30,120 nucleotides of DNA from Pseudaeromonas sp041441555 (lineage in GTDB: Bacteria; Pseudomonadota; Gammaproteobacteria; Enterobacterales; Aeromonadaceae): the NCBI GenBank assembly GCA_041441555.1, contig JASDSW010000017.1, positions 1-30,120 of the forward strand, in the 5' to 3' direction. The translations under genes were made by a program, and so were the position numbers. The first letter of the stretch is position 1, and every line of letters begins with the position of its first letter. The notes under the pieces were generated by a model. That model searched no databases, was not told the DNA's origin, and saw only the letters and a program-made list of their open reading frames with translations. Shown here piece after piece: positions 7,666-16,104 of the stretch.

Positions 7666-8406
7666 ATGAATTCAGAGCGCTTCGCGCGCATCCGCCAGAT
7701 GTTGGCCATGCGCCAGCCGGATCTCACCCTCTGCCTGGAAGAGGTACACAAGCCGCACAACCTGGCGGCCATGATCCGCACCTGCGACGCGGTTGGCATC
7801 CCCGAGGTCCATGCGGTGTGGCCGCAACAGATGCGCACCCGCAACAATGCCGCCAAGGGCAGTCAATACTGGGTCAAGCTTAATCGCCACGAGACCATTG
7901 AGGCCGCCGTCGGCGCCCTGCGCCAACAGGGGATGCAGATCCTGGCCACCCACCTCTGTGCGCAGGCCGTCGACTTTCGCGACATCGACTACACCCGGCC
8001 GACGGCCATCCTGCTGGGCGCCGAAAAGCACGGCATCAGTGCCCAGGCGTTGGCGCTGGCCGATCGACAGATCGTCATCCCCATGGTCGGCATGGCCCAG
8101 TCGTTGAATGTCTCGGTGGCCAGCGCGTTGATCCTGTATGAGGCCCAACGACAACGCCAACTGGCCGGATGCTATCGCCAGGAGTGCCAGCTATCACGCA
8201 CCGAACAGGATCGCCTGCTGTTCGAGCGCGGCTACCCGCTGCTGACCCGGGTCTGCCGCATGAAACATCTGCCCTACCCGGCTATCGGGGCCGATGGCGA
8301 AATTCTGGCGGACGAGGGGTGGTGGCAACAGATGCAGCTGAGCAAACGAGCCTGGCAGGAACGACTCCAGGCCATCGACGGCGAGCCGGACGAGGGTGCG
8401 GAATAG
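7666..8406 (+). CDS. trmH: tRNA (guanosine-18-2'-O)-methyltransferase TrmH
   Basis: A 246-residue SPOUT-class enzyme that methylates the ribose of G18 in the D-loop of tRNA using S-adenosylmethionine. The conserved RNA-binding/catalytic element is HKPHNLAAMIRTCDAVG, with Arg38 as the family's catalytic arginine. The trefoil-knot cofactor site is made by ILLGAEKHGIS and by IPMVGMAQSLNVSVASALILYE. The C-terminal extension after about residue 165 (with FERGYPLLTRVCRMKHLPYP) is the TrmH-specific helical tail that binds tRNA. The gene follows spoT closely, as in E. coli, but recG, which comes next there, is absent and a pldB-like gene follows instead. Ribosome binding site GAGG lies upstream. Confidence 0.96.
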   Translation: MNSERFARIRQMLAMRQPDLTLCLEEVHKPHNLAAMIRTCDAVGIPEVHAVWPQQMRTRNNAAKGSQYWVKLNRHETIEAAVGALRQQGMQILATHLCAQAVDFRDIDYTRPTAILLGAEKHGISAQALALADRQIVIPMVGMAQSLNVSVASALILYEAQRQRQLAGCYRQECQLSRTEQDRLLFERGYPLLTRVCRMKHLPYPAIGADGEILADEGWWQQMQLSKRAWQERLQAIDGEPDEGAE

Positions 8407-8458
8407 GGTGAAACTCGGCTGAATTGACCGGGATCCTGTTCCGACCGTTTTTTTCTTT

Positions 8459-8464
8459 TATACT
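8459..8464 (+). promoter_or_regulatory. -10 box before pldB
   Basis: TATACT lies about 35 bases ahead of the pldB start. No good -35 hexamer is present at 16-18 bases, so this is a weak or activated promoter at best. Confidence 0.4.
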
Positions 8465-8498
8465 CGGGCCAATATATGTCCCTATTGAGACACATTGC

Positions 8499-9563
8499 AT
8501 GCGACTCCGCGCCCTGACGGGCTTGATCTTCCTCCTTTTTCTGACCGGTAGTGCCCAGGCCATGGATAATCCGTATCGACTGCTTACCTCGGCCGAATTG
8601 CCCGAATTCGTCGCCACGACACTGCCCACCTTCTGGCAACAGCATGCACAGCCCGGTGAATTGATGGGGACCGGACATGTTCCCATTCGCTATGTGGCGC
8701 TGCGCAATCCAGCCAGCCACAACGCCATCCTGCTGGTCAGCGGCCGCATGGAGAGTTACATCAAGTATCAGGAGCTGGCCTACGAGCTGTTTCAGCAAGG
8801 CTACAGCGTCTACCTGTACGACCACCGAGGCCAGGGCTTCTCCGGGCGCATGCTCAGCGACCCCCATAAGGGCTATGTGATGGAATTCAGCGACTATGTG
8901 GCCGATTTGAAACTGTTCCACGACCAGGTGGTCCAAGCCGATCAGCCCAACCGGCTGTTCTTGCTCTCCCACTCCATGGGGGGCGCCATTGCCGCCCACT
9001 ATTTGCAACAGTATCCGCACGATATCGACGCCGCCGTGCTCGCCTCCCCGATGTTTGGCATCGATCTGGGGCTGTTACCCAACTGGCTGGTCCGCTGGAT
9101 CACCGGTTTGATGGAGTGGTTTACCCAACTGTTGGGGATCGAATCGCCCTATGCGCCGAGTCAGGGCCCCTACGACCCCCTGCCGTTTGCCGATAACGAA
9201 CTCACCCACGACGAACGGCGCTACGCGCAGTTCCGTGCGGTTTATCAGCACTACCCGGAAGTGCAGCTGGGCGGCCCAACCGCTCGCTGGATCAACCTGG
9301 CCATCCCCTTCGCCGAACAGGCCGTGCAGGCCGGGCAGCAGATCCGCACCCCGCTATTGCTGCTGCAAGCCGGCGCCGATCAGGTAGTCAGCAACGAGCA
9401 ACAACTGGCGTTTTGCGAGCAGATGCGTCAGGGCGGCCACCCATGCGCCGGCGGCCAGCCGGTCGTCATTGCCGAGGCGCGTCATGAGCTGCTCAACGAA
9501 AGTGACGAGTACCGGATCCCGGCGCTGAATGCCACCCTGCGCTTCTTCGAACAGCAACCATAA
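8499..9563 (+). CDS. pldB: Alpha/beta hydrolase, lysophospholipase L2 (PldB) family
   Basis: A 354-residue serine hydrolase expected to cleave lysophospholipids. The nucleophile elbow is LLSHSMGG (Ser in SHSMG), the oxyanion-side strand is HNAILLVSGRMESY, YDHRGQGFSGR is the typical HxG-region segment, and a late Asp (LQAGADQVVSNE) and His (ARHELLNESDEYR) complete the triad, as in E. coli PldB. The ATG at 8499 is chosen because it opens on a clear signal peptide (LTGLIFLLFLTGSAQA, cut near residue 21); a longer frame from 8424 is less likely. The E. coli protein has no comparable cleavable signal, so this form may be released into the periplasm. It is followed by yigL, the same order as in E. 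coli. The ribosome binding site is weak. Confidence 0.87.
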   Translation: MRLRALTGLIFLLFLTGSAQAMDNPYRLLTSAELPEFVATTLPTFWQQHAQPGELMGTGHVPIRYVALRNPASHNAILLVSGRMESYIKYQELAYELFQQGYSVYLYDHRGQGFSGRMLSDPHKGYVMEFSDYVADLKLFHDQVVQADQPNRLFLLSHSMGGAIAAHYLQQYPHDIDAAVLASPMFGIDLGLLPNWLVRWITGLMEWFTQLLGIESPYAPSQGPYDPLPFADNELTHDERRYAQFRAVYQHYPEVQLGGPTARWINLAIPFAEQAVQAGQQIRTPLLLLQAGADQVVSNEQQLAFCEQMRQGGHPCAGGQPVVIAEARHELLNESDEYRIPALNATLRFFEQQP

Positions 9564-9642
9564 CTTTCGAATGAAGAATGCGTTTTCAGATGGCGGTCAC
9601 TTTAGGTAAACTGGCCGCCCCCCCGCGCATTCAGAGGTCCGC

Positions 9643-10434
9643 ATGTTTAAAGTCGTCGTCTCCGATCTCGATGGCACCCTGTTGAACAATCAACACCTAG
9701 TCTCCCCGCACACCCGCCGCACCCTGCACCGACTGACCGCCGAAGGCATCCGCTTCATCGTTGCCACCGGTCGTCACCACATCGATGTGCAGGGCATCCG
9801 CAACGCCCTCGGGTTGGAGATCTTCCTCATCACCGCCAACGGCGCCGTGGTCCATGACAAGCAGGACAACTGCATCTACAACCAGACCATACCGCCCAAG
9901 CTGGCGCAGGAGCTGGTCGAGATCGAACGTCATCCCGAGACTCTGTTGCACCTGTATCAGGGAGATGAGTGGCTGGTCGAAACCGAAAGCCCGGAGATGC
10001 TGGCCTACAACAAGGAGTCCGGCTTCAGCTACCGGGTGGTCGATCCCATCGCGCTGGATAAGCAGAACATCAACAAGATCTTCTATTCCGGAGAGCACGT
10101 CGATCTGGTCGAGCTGGAGAACCGGTTGCTGACCTATTACGGCGATCTGCTGAGCATCACCTTCTCGACCCCCACCTGCCTGGAGGTGATGCAAAAAGGG
10201 GTCAACAAGGGCAACGCCGTCAAGGCAGTGCTAGAGCAGAACGGCTACCAGCTGAGCGATGCCATCGCCTTCGGGGATGGCATGAACGACTTCGAGATGC
10301 TCTCCATGGTCGGTCATGGCGTGGTCATGGGCAATGCGCCTCAGCGACTGAAAGATGCGCTACCCCGTCATCCCCAGGCGCTGACCAACGACGAGGATGG
10401 CGTCGCCGAGTACCTGTTATCCCTGCATCCTTAA
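9643..10434 (+). CDS. yigL: HAD-superfamily phosphatase, YigL-like (Cof type)
   Basis: A 263-residue cytoplasmic HAD-IIB (Cof-type) phosphatase. Motif I is SDLDGTLL with the nucleophile Asp8 and acid/base Asp10; motif II is IVATGRHH; the lysine of motif III lies in GVNKGNAV; motif IV is AFGDGMNDFEML, which holds magnesium. The middle of the chain is the mobile cap that chooses substrate. E. coli YigL acts on sugar phosphates and pyridoxal phosphate and is part of the response to sugar-phosphate stress; the close match (ATGRHHxDV, STxTCLEVM) supports the same role here. It follows pldB with a 79-base gap that could contain its own promoter. AGAGGT serves as ribosome binding site. Confidence 0.93.
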   Translation: MFKVVVSDLDGTLLNNQHLVSPHTRRTLHRLTAEGIRFIVATGRHHIDVQGIRNALGLEIFLITANGAVVHDKQDNCIYNQTIPPKLAQELVEIERHPETLLHLYQGDEWLVETESPEMLAYNKESGFSYRVVDPIALDKQNINKIFYSGEHVDLVELENRLLTYYGDLLSITFSTPTCLEVMQKGVNKGNAVKAVLEQNGYQLSDAIAFGDGMNDFEMLSMVGHGVVMGNAPQRLKDALPRHPQALTNDEDGVAEYLLSLHP

Positions 10435-10450
10435 ACGCGATCCAGCCGTG

Positions 10451-10476
10451 AAACGCCATCCCGCAAGGGGGCGTTT
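10451..10476. terminator. Hairpin with GCAA loop after yigL
   Basis: AAACGCC (10451-10457) pairs with GGCGTTT (10470-10476), with an inner CCC/GGG stem closed by a GCAA tetraloop and an AT bulge. There is no long T-run after it, so terminator function is only likely. Confidence 0.5.
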
Positions 10477-10571
10477 GGCCTGGTTTCGGGCTGCGTGTAT
10501 CCTAGGGATCGTCCGACCCGGGCTGGGCTCGCCCAGTCCGAGTCTTGATTGAACCCATGCAAGGAACCGTC

Positions 10572-12089
10572 ATGCACCCACGACACCTCTCCACGCTGCT
10601 TTGGCTGGGGCTCTGCGGCTTGCTCACGGCCTGTAGCGCAAGCAACCCGACGCCAGCCCCCAGCCTGTCAGGCGCCGAACTCCCCAGCGCGGCCCTGTTT
10701 CGCGGCCAGCTCACCCGCCTGGACAATGGCGAGGGGCGCTTCACCCCCTGTCAGAGCCAGGAGTCCTGGCGCTTCACGGCCGAGCCGGCCTTCTGGCAAC
10801 GCTGGGCGCAGATGGGCAATCCCGCGCAGCTCTACGCCGAGCTGGAGGGGCAACTGACGCCGAGCGCCGAGCGCGGCGGGCCTCCGGCGCTGCGGCTGAC
10901 GCAAGTCAACCACTTGAGCAGCAATCCGCAGGGTTGCCAACGCCAGACCGATTTTGCCTTTCGGGCCACCGGCCACCAACCGGCCTGGAACCTGACCCTG
11001 CAGGCGGAAAGTGGCCTGTTCAGCTCACCGGGGGGCAGCAACTCCTATCAACTCAGCAGCAGCCAACTCAGCGCCGACGGTCAACTGACGCTCGGGCTAA
11101 GCGGTCTGAACGGCGAGGAAGCCAAGCTGCAGCTGACGCCGGAGTTGTGCCAGAACGATGATGTCGAGATCTGGGGCTATCGGGTGAGCTTCGACCAGGC
11201 CGAGAACCACTACCAGGGTTGCGGCGAGCGGGGCCGCCCCAGCACGGCTCAGCTACCCACCACCCACTGGTACGGACTGGCCAGCGACCTGCAGGCGCAG
11301 GTTGGGCTCATTCTGAGCCCTGAGCATCTGGCGACCATGACCTACTATCGCGATGCCGGTCCCAAGATCGAGTATCGAGGGGTCTGGCAACCCACGGCCG
11401 ACGGCCTCGAGCTGCTGTTTAACCGACGCAATGACTGGCCCGCCAACGAACGCATCCCGCTGCAGCGGCGCGGCGATCGTCTGCAGGCCGACTACCGCCT
11501 GCTCAACGAAGGCAAGGTCTACTTTGCGAAGCCCCTTCAGCTGCAACCCGGCAGCCCGGCGCTGCCGCTGGCGCCACAGGATCAGACCAGTGCCCATGCC
11601 AGCCTGAATCCAACACCGACCCTGGCCGCCTTCACCCCCGTGGTGCTGCAACCGGATGAGCAGGTCGATGGCGGCATCCAGCAAGCCCTGCTCGACTACT
11701 TGCGCGTTCAGCAGAGCCCGACGACCGGGACCCAGTATCGCGCAATCCGCTACGATCTGAACGACGACGCCTACCCGGATGCCATCGTTCAGTTGAATCT
11801 TTGTGATGCCAACGGCTGCGCCTGGCTGCTGTTCCAGGGCTCGATCGATGGTTACCGCCTGCTCGGACGCCTCGAGGGGCTGCGCAGTCCGCTATGGGTC
11901 GCCGCCGATCGTACCCAGGGCTGGCATGACCTGCGGGTACAGAGTCCCGATCGGCAGTGGCTGGCGCTGCGCTTTGATGGCAACGGCTACCCGGGCTCGT
12001 TGCAGGGCGCCAGCGCGGTCGACGCCCCAGATGCCAACCGTCACAACGAGTTGCGCTTCGATGGAAACCACTGGCTGACTCTGCCCTGA
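10572..12089 (+). CDS. COG3650-type lipoprotein with C-terminal extension
   Basis: A 505-residue predicted lipoprotein. The ATG at 10572 has AAGGAA five bases ahead and begins a lipoprotein signal ending in GLLTAC, with Cys21 as the lipidated residue; Ser at position +2 favours the outer membrane. Residues of about 40-110 start with FRGQLTRLDNGEGRFTPC, then comes FRATGHQPAWNLTL near 130 and CQNDDVEIWGYRVSF near 193 ending with a GCG cysteine near 217. That arrangement is typical of the COG3650 family, an uncharacterised envelope family. A second copy-like region (YGLASDLQAQVG onward) and a C-terminal part with LNDDAYPDAIVQLNLCDANGC, as in proteins with calcium-like DxNxDxxxD loops, extend it. 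Function unknown; monocistronic between two hairpins. Confidence 0.7.
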   Translation: MHPRHLSTLLWLGLCGLLTACSASNPTPAPSLSGAELPSAALFRGQLTRLDNGEGRFTPCQSQESWRFTAEPAFWQRWAQMGNPAQLYAELEGQLTPSAERGGPPALRLTQVNHLSSNPQGCQRQTDFAFRATGHQPAWNLTLQAESGLFSSPGGSNSYQLSSSQLSADGQLTLGLSGLNGEEAKLQLTPELCQNDDVEIWGYRVSFDQAENHYQGCGERGRPSTAQLPTTHWYGLASDLQAQVGLILSPEHLATMTYYRDAGPKIEYRGVWQPTADGLELLFNRRNDWPANERIPLQRRGDRLQADYRLLNEGKVYFAKPLQLQPGSPALPLAPQDQTSAHASLNPTPTLAAFTPVVLQPDEQVDGGIQQALLDYLRVQQSPTTGTQYRAIRYDLNDDAYPDAIVQLNLCDANGCAWLLFQGSIDGYRLLGRLEGLRSPLWVAADRTQGWHDLRVQSPDRQWLALRFDGNGYPGSLQGASAVDAPDANRHNELRFDGNHWLTLP

Positions 12090-12116
12090 GCCAATCTTTG
12101 ACCCACCCCAAACAGA

Positions 12117-12137
12117 CCGGGGGCCTGAGGCCCCCGG
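12117..12137. terminator. Strong GC hairpin between converging genes
   Basis: A nine-base perfect stem (12117-12125 with 12129-12137) closes a TGA loop. It sits between the ends of the lipoprotein gene and the converging transferase gene. No T-run follows on either strand, so it may act with Rho or as an mRNA 3' end stabiliser. Confidence 0.6.
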
Positions 12138-12167
12138 TGGTGTAACGCGGCAGAGTTCAGCGTCTCA

Positions 12168-12824
12168 TCAGATCACCATGCCGACCTCGCTGCACTCCAT
12201 CTCGGCCTCATGCTGCGCCGCCGCCTCCCACGCCAAAAACTGAGGGTCGGCCAGCACTGTGGCCACGTAGGCTCGTGACAGCGGCGGCAGCTCGACCCCA
12301 TAGGTGCGGAACCGACTCGCCACCGGCGCAAACATCGCATCGGCGATAGACCAGTGACCAAACAGCCAGGGCCCCTCGTTGCCATGCTGCTGTCGGCACT
12401 CCTCCCAGATGGCGATGATGCGGGCGATATCGGCCTCCAGTGCCGCCGTGAGGGCGACATGACGACCACTGGCGCGCACGTTCATCGGCATCTGTTGCCG
12501 CAACGCCTGAAACCCGGAATGCATCTCGGCACTGATGGCCCGCGCCTTGGCCCGTTCGAGGACCGAGGAGGGCCACAGCCGGGGCTCCAACTCGGCAAGA
12601 TATTCCGCGATGGCCAGTGAATCCCAGATGGAGCTCTCCCCCACCTGCAGGACGGGCACCCGTCCAGCCGGCGAGAAACGAGCGATCTGACGCTTGAAAT
12701 CGGCCGCCTGCAGTTGCAACAACAGTTCATGAAAATTCAGCCCGCTGTGGCTGGCCACCAGCCAGGCCCGAAGCGACCAGGAAGAGTAGTTCTTGTTGCC
12801 AATCACCAAGGTCAATGCCGACAT
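12168..12824 (-). CDS. Glutathione S-transferase family protein
   Basis: A 218-residue cytoplasmic GST-fold protein. The N-terminal thioredoxin-like domain opens with LVIGNKNYSSWSLRAWL, where the Ser pair and Arg are typical of zeta/beta-like GSTs, and contains the glutathione gamma-glutamyl site as GRVPVLQVGESSIWDSLAIAEYL (cis-Pro after Val, and the Glu-Ser pair replaced in spirit by the WDSLAI element). The second half is the all-helical domain with FGHWSIADAMFAPVASRF, the conserved N-capping/hydrophobic staple region. Substrate unknown; bacterial relatives include YfcF-type stress enzymes. Excellent ribosome binding site (AGGAGG, five bases before ATG). It stands alone on the minus strand. 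Confidence 0.9.
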   Translation of the reverse strand: MSALTLVIGNKNYSSWSLRAWLVASHSGLNFHELLLQLQAADFKRQIARFSPAGRVPVLQVGESSIWDSLAIAEYLAELEPRLWPSSVLERAKARAISAEMHSGFQALRQQMPMNVRASGRHVALTAALEADIARIIAIWEECRQQHGNEGPWLFGHWSIADAMFAPVASRFRTYGVELPPLSRAYVATVLADPQFLAWEAAAQHEAEMECSEVGMVI

Positions 12825-12946
12825 GTGCGCCTCCTAGGCTCATCGATAAACGAGATAGACAGCGGTTCACTGCGAACCCCTTGCTCATCAGCATGGAGTA
12901 AGCCGAGTCCGTGCGCAATCCTCAATCTCGGGGATCGACCGCTTGA

Positions 12947-13276
12947 CTAGAAACCCAACCAACCATTCATCAGCGCCAGATAGAGGAAGGTGCCACTGAG
13001 AATGCTGACCATCGCCTGTCCGCGCCACAGCTGCAGCACCGCCACCAGCAGTACCGCCAGGATCTGCGCCTTACCCTGCGCCAGGCTCTGCCAGCGATGG
13101 ACTCCCATGGCATACAGAGTCAGCAACAGCATCATGGCCACCGGCAAACGCTGCCCCAACGCCTGGATGCGGGGTTGGTGCGCGATCAGATGACGAGCCA
13201 CGAACGGGAAGGCGCGCAGTGCGAAGGTGACGCCACCCATGATCAGGGCCGCCAGCAGATAATCAAACGTGGTCAC
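12947..13276 (-). CDS. azlD: AzlD family branched-chain amino acid exporter subunit
   Basis: A 109-residue inner-membrane protein with three to four hydrophobic segments (starting FDYLLAALIMGGVTFALRAFPF, later RLPVAMMLLLTLYAM and AVLLVAVLQLW), the pattern of the small AzlD/YgaH subunit. It works with the larger AzlC protein in an exporter of branched-chain amino acids; in E. coli YgaZH exports valine. The start overlaps the end of azlC by 14 bases, so the two are translationally coupled and in the usual large-then-small order. Confidence 0.88.
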   Translation of the reverse strand: MTTFDYLLAALIMGGVTFALRAFPFVARHLIAHQPRIQALGQRLPVAMMLLLTLYAMGVHRWQSLAQGKAQILAVLLVAVLQLWRGQAMVSILSGTFLYLALMNGWLGF

Positions 13277-13949
13277 AAGTCACCTCCGGCTTCGCGGGCC
13301 AAGCCAACAACACCAGCACCAACAGGGTCGAAGCCGCCAGCAGGAAATAGTCGGGGCACCAGAGCCCGGCCAACAGCGCCGCGAGAGCGCCGAGCAGCAG
13401 GGCGACCCAGTCCCGTTTGGCCCGCACCTGTTCGACGGCCAGCACGGTGAACAGCGCGGTCAGCGCAAAGTCCAATCCCTGCAGGCCAGGCGGCAACCCC
13501 TTGGCCAGCAACACCCCGGCCAGGGAGCCGACGATCCAGTAGCTCTGATTCAGAAACACCACCCGCAGCGCCTGCAGGCGATCCTGCACCTGGCCCGAGG
13601 CACTGAGCAGCGAGTAGGTCTCATCTGTGATGCCGAAGATGAAGTAGACGCGGCCGAGGCCCCGCCCCGGCAACAGGTGATAGAGCGAGAGGCCGTAGAA
13701 GATATGGCGAAAGTTGACCAGCAGCGAGGCGACCGCCAGATCCAGCCAGCCGGTTCCCGCGGCCAGCATCCCCACCGCCAGGTACTGCAACGCACCGGCA
13801 TACACCAGCACGCTCATCAGCGGCGCCCAGTACCAGCAGAGGCCGGCATTGGCCCACAAGACACCGAACACGGCACCCAGAGGCAGATAGCCCATCATCA
13901 CGGGAACAGTGAGCGGAAACACGCCTTTCCAGGAGCGCATGTGATTCAT
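13263..13949 (-). CDS. azlC: AzlC family branched-chain amino acid exporter subunit
   Basis: A 228-residue polytopic membrane protein with the AzlC hallmark near the N-terminus (VPVMMGYLPLGAVFGVL), the segment SVLVYAGALQYLAVGML, the loop LLVNFRHIFYGLSL, and FGITDETYSLL. It should pair with AzlD to export valine, leucine or isoleucine. The frame stays open up to 14090, but the extra residues are not membrane-like and family members start close to the MRSWKGVF segment, so the ATG at 13949 (or 13940) is preferred; neither has a strong ribosome binding site. Its 5' end lies against the broken 5' end of the next chemoreceptor gene, so its promoter region may have been altered by the same event. 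Confidence 0.87.
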   Translation of the reverse strand: MNHMRSWKGVFPLTVPVMMGYLPLGAVFGVLWANAGLCWYWAPLMSVLVYAGALQYLAVGMLAAGTGWLDLAVASLLVNFRHIFYGLSLYHLLPGRGLGRVYFIFGITDETYSLLSASGQVQDRLQALRVVFLNQSYWIVGSLAGVLLAKGLPPGLQGLDFALTALFTVLAVEQVRAKRDWVALLLGALAALLAGLWCPDYFLLAASTLLVLVLLAWPAKPEVTCDHV

Positions 13950-14071
13950 CCATGAAGCCAAGCGAGGGAGCGAAAAATAAGCGAACCCCCAGCCAGAAGC
14001 AAGGCATAACATGCTGATATCACAAGGTAGTTCAGCCGGAATCACTGCGAGCGGAGGGCCGGCGGCGGCTG

Positions 14072-16021
14072 GTGCGAAACCAAGCCTCACTAGAATCCAC
14101 CACGGCCAGCCAGCCTATTTGTTCACGGCAAGCGGCACAAAATCATCTATATGTTAATAAGCTCAATGGCATGCTCAGCGAGGCTCTCAAGAGTAATCCA
14201 GACTTGAACGGTACCTATAGCTGCTGGGAGCCCAATGCCTTCGATAATCAGGATGGGCAAAACATCAACGGCAAGGATGGCAACAACGACCAGACCGGCC
14301 GCTTCACCCCCTATTGGATCCGGGATAACAACCAGATCAACGTGCAATCCTTGGTGGAATACGACTCTACGGCGGCGCACCCCAATGGCATCATCAAGGG
14401 GGCTTGGTACCAAAATCCGCAGAAGAATCGGCGCCAAACGGTCACAGCCCCGCTGCCCTATGTGGTGCAGGGGAAAAATGTCTGGTTGGCAACCCTCTCG
14501 GTTCCGGTGGTCGCCAATGACCGTTTTATGGGAGTGACCGGTGCCGATTACAACCTGGATTTTGTGCAAAAAATCAGTGAACAAGTGGCCAACGCCATCT
14601 ATCCGGAGAAGGCCGACGTCTCCATCATTACCGCCGATGGTCTGGTGATTGCAGCCAGCAAACAGCCGGGGGCCATTGGCGGCTCGGTGGATAACCTCTA
14701 TCGCAACGAAGCCGCAAAGATCCGCGATCTGATGCGTCGGGGCGAAAAGGCCGTCTACACCGATGAGGCCACCGGCCTGCTGCATGTACTGGCACCCATC
14801 ACCCTGGGTGACAGCGATAGCCGTTGGGGCATCCTCATCCGCCTGGACAAGGACCTGGTATTCAGCGACGTCAACGCCATGTCGCAGCAGATCGCCGACA
14901 AGAATACCCAAAGCACTTATTGGCAGATCGTGATCGGTCTGGTGGTCACTCTGGTGGCCATAGCCCTGATGCTACTGGTGGCCCGCAGTCTGGCTCGCCC
15001 CATCCTGGCCGCCGTCGACATGGCCAAGACCATCGCCCAAGGCCAGTTTGACAAGCGACTGAAGTACCACAGTTCTGATGAAATCGGCCAGCTCTCCGCT
15101 GCACTCGATGGCATGGCGGACACTCTGCACGCCCACGTCTCGGTCGCGGATAAGATAGCGCAGGGGGATCTGAACCAGAACGTCAAGATGGCCTCGCCGC
15201 AGGATCAGTTGGGTCGAGCGCTCGATCAGATGATCCTGGACTTGAACAACCTGGTCGGCCAGATCCGGCAACGCGCCGAGCATATAGGGGACAATGCGGA
15301 CAAGGTGTCAGCCATGAGCCATGACCTGGCCAGCGGCGCGACCGAATCGGCATCCGCGGTCACGGAGATCAGTGCCACGGTGACCCAGATTGCCGCTCAG
15401 ATCCGGCAGAGTGCCAACCATGCAGACCGGGCCAGCCAACTCTCCACCCAGTCGGCGCTAGCGGCCGAGAATGGCAACGAGCTGATGGTCGAGCTGCAAG
15501 AGGCGATGAAGGGGATTGAGGCCTCCGGCTCGGATATCAACAACATCATCAATACCATCGAGTCGATCGCTGCCCAAACCAACTTGCTGGCCCTGAATGC
15601 CGCCATTGAAGCCGCTCGGGCCGGTGAACAGGGCCGAGGCTTTGCCGTCGTTGCCGACGAAGTTCGCAAGTGGGCCGGGCGTAGTGCCGATGCCGTCCGA
15701 CAAACGGCCTCCCTGATTGAGATTTCGGCCCAGCGGACCCAGACCGGCATCCAGCTCTCCCAGAAGACGGCTGAAGTGCTCTCGAACATAGTGCAGAACA
15801 CCGGCACAGTGGCCAACTTGGTCCATGAGATCGCCGAAGCTGCCAATGAACAATCCTCCGGCGCCGATCAGGTCAGTACGGGGATCCATCAGATTGACGA
15901 GGTCACCCACCAAAACAGCCAAACCTCCGAAAACTGCGCGCTGGCAGCCCGTGAGCTGGCGGAACTCTCCATCCAGCTGGCGGATCTGCTCGGTCAGTTC
16001 AAACTCAAGAACCAGAGGTAA
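14072..16021 (+). CDS. Methyl-accepting chemotaxis protein lacking its N-terminus
   Basis: A 649-codon frame whose sequence is a chemoreceptor from about residue 25 on. The sensor is a double-Cache domain (GTYSCWEPNAFD, GRFTPYWIRD, YQNPQKNRRQTVTAPLPYVVQGK, GVTGADYNLDF), followed by a membrane helix near 281-305, HAMP, and a full signalling hairpin (SIAAQTNLLALNAAIEAARA, then GRGFAVVADEVR, near 495-530). Intact relatives begin with a membrane helix and about 60 residues of Cache helix before GTYxxWEPNAFD; here these are missing, and the preceding bases encode no hydrophobic stretch in any forward frame. The GTG at 14072 has no good ribosome binding site; an ATG at 14171 is an alternative. Without the first helix the Cache domain may not be exported, so it is probably a decayed gene. 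A good terminator follows. Confidence 0.8.
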   Translation: MRNQASLESTTASQPICSRQAAQNHLYVNKLNGMLSEALKSNPDLNGTYSCWEPNAFDNQDGQNINGKDGNNDQTGRFTPYWIRDNNQINVQSLVEYDSTAAHPNGIIKGAWYQNPQKNRRQTVTAPLPYVVQGKNVWLATLSVPVVANDRFMGVTGADYNLDFVQKISEQVANAIYPEKADVSIITADGLVIAASKQPGAIGGSVDNLYRNEAAKIRDLMRRGEKAVYTDEATGLLHVLAPITLGDSDSRWGILIRLDKDLVFSDVNAMSQQIADKNTQSTYWQIVIGLVVTLVAIALMLLVARSLARPILAAVDMAKTIAQGQFDKRLKYHSSDEIGQLSAALDGMADTLHAHVSVADKIAQGDLNQNVKMASPQDQLGRALDQMILDLNNLVGQIRQRAEHIGDNADKVSAMSHDLASGATESASAVTEISATVTQIAAQIRQSANHADRASQLSTQSALAAENGNELMVELQEAMKGIEASGSDINNIINTIESIAAQTNLLALNAAIEAARAGEQGRGFAVVADEVRKWAGRSADAVRQTASLIEISAQRTQTGIQLSQKTAEVLSNIVQNTGTVANLVHEIAEAANEQSSGADQVSTGIHQIDEVTHQNSQTSENCALAARELAELSIQLADLLGQFKLKNQR

Positions 16022-16040
16022 CATCCACCTATTCCGCCAA

Positions 16041-16070
16041 AACCGGTCAGCCCTGCTGGCCGGTTTTTTT
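16041..16070 (+). terminator. Intrinsic terminator after the chemoreceptor
   Basis: A ten-base stem (16041-16050 with 16056-16065, one T-G pair) with a CCCTG loop and a T-run to 16070. It also lies just past the end of the converging flavoprotein gene. Confidence 0.93.
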
Positions 16071-16104
16071 ATGCACCATCGCCAGGAGCTGAACACTGTG
16101 CCAC

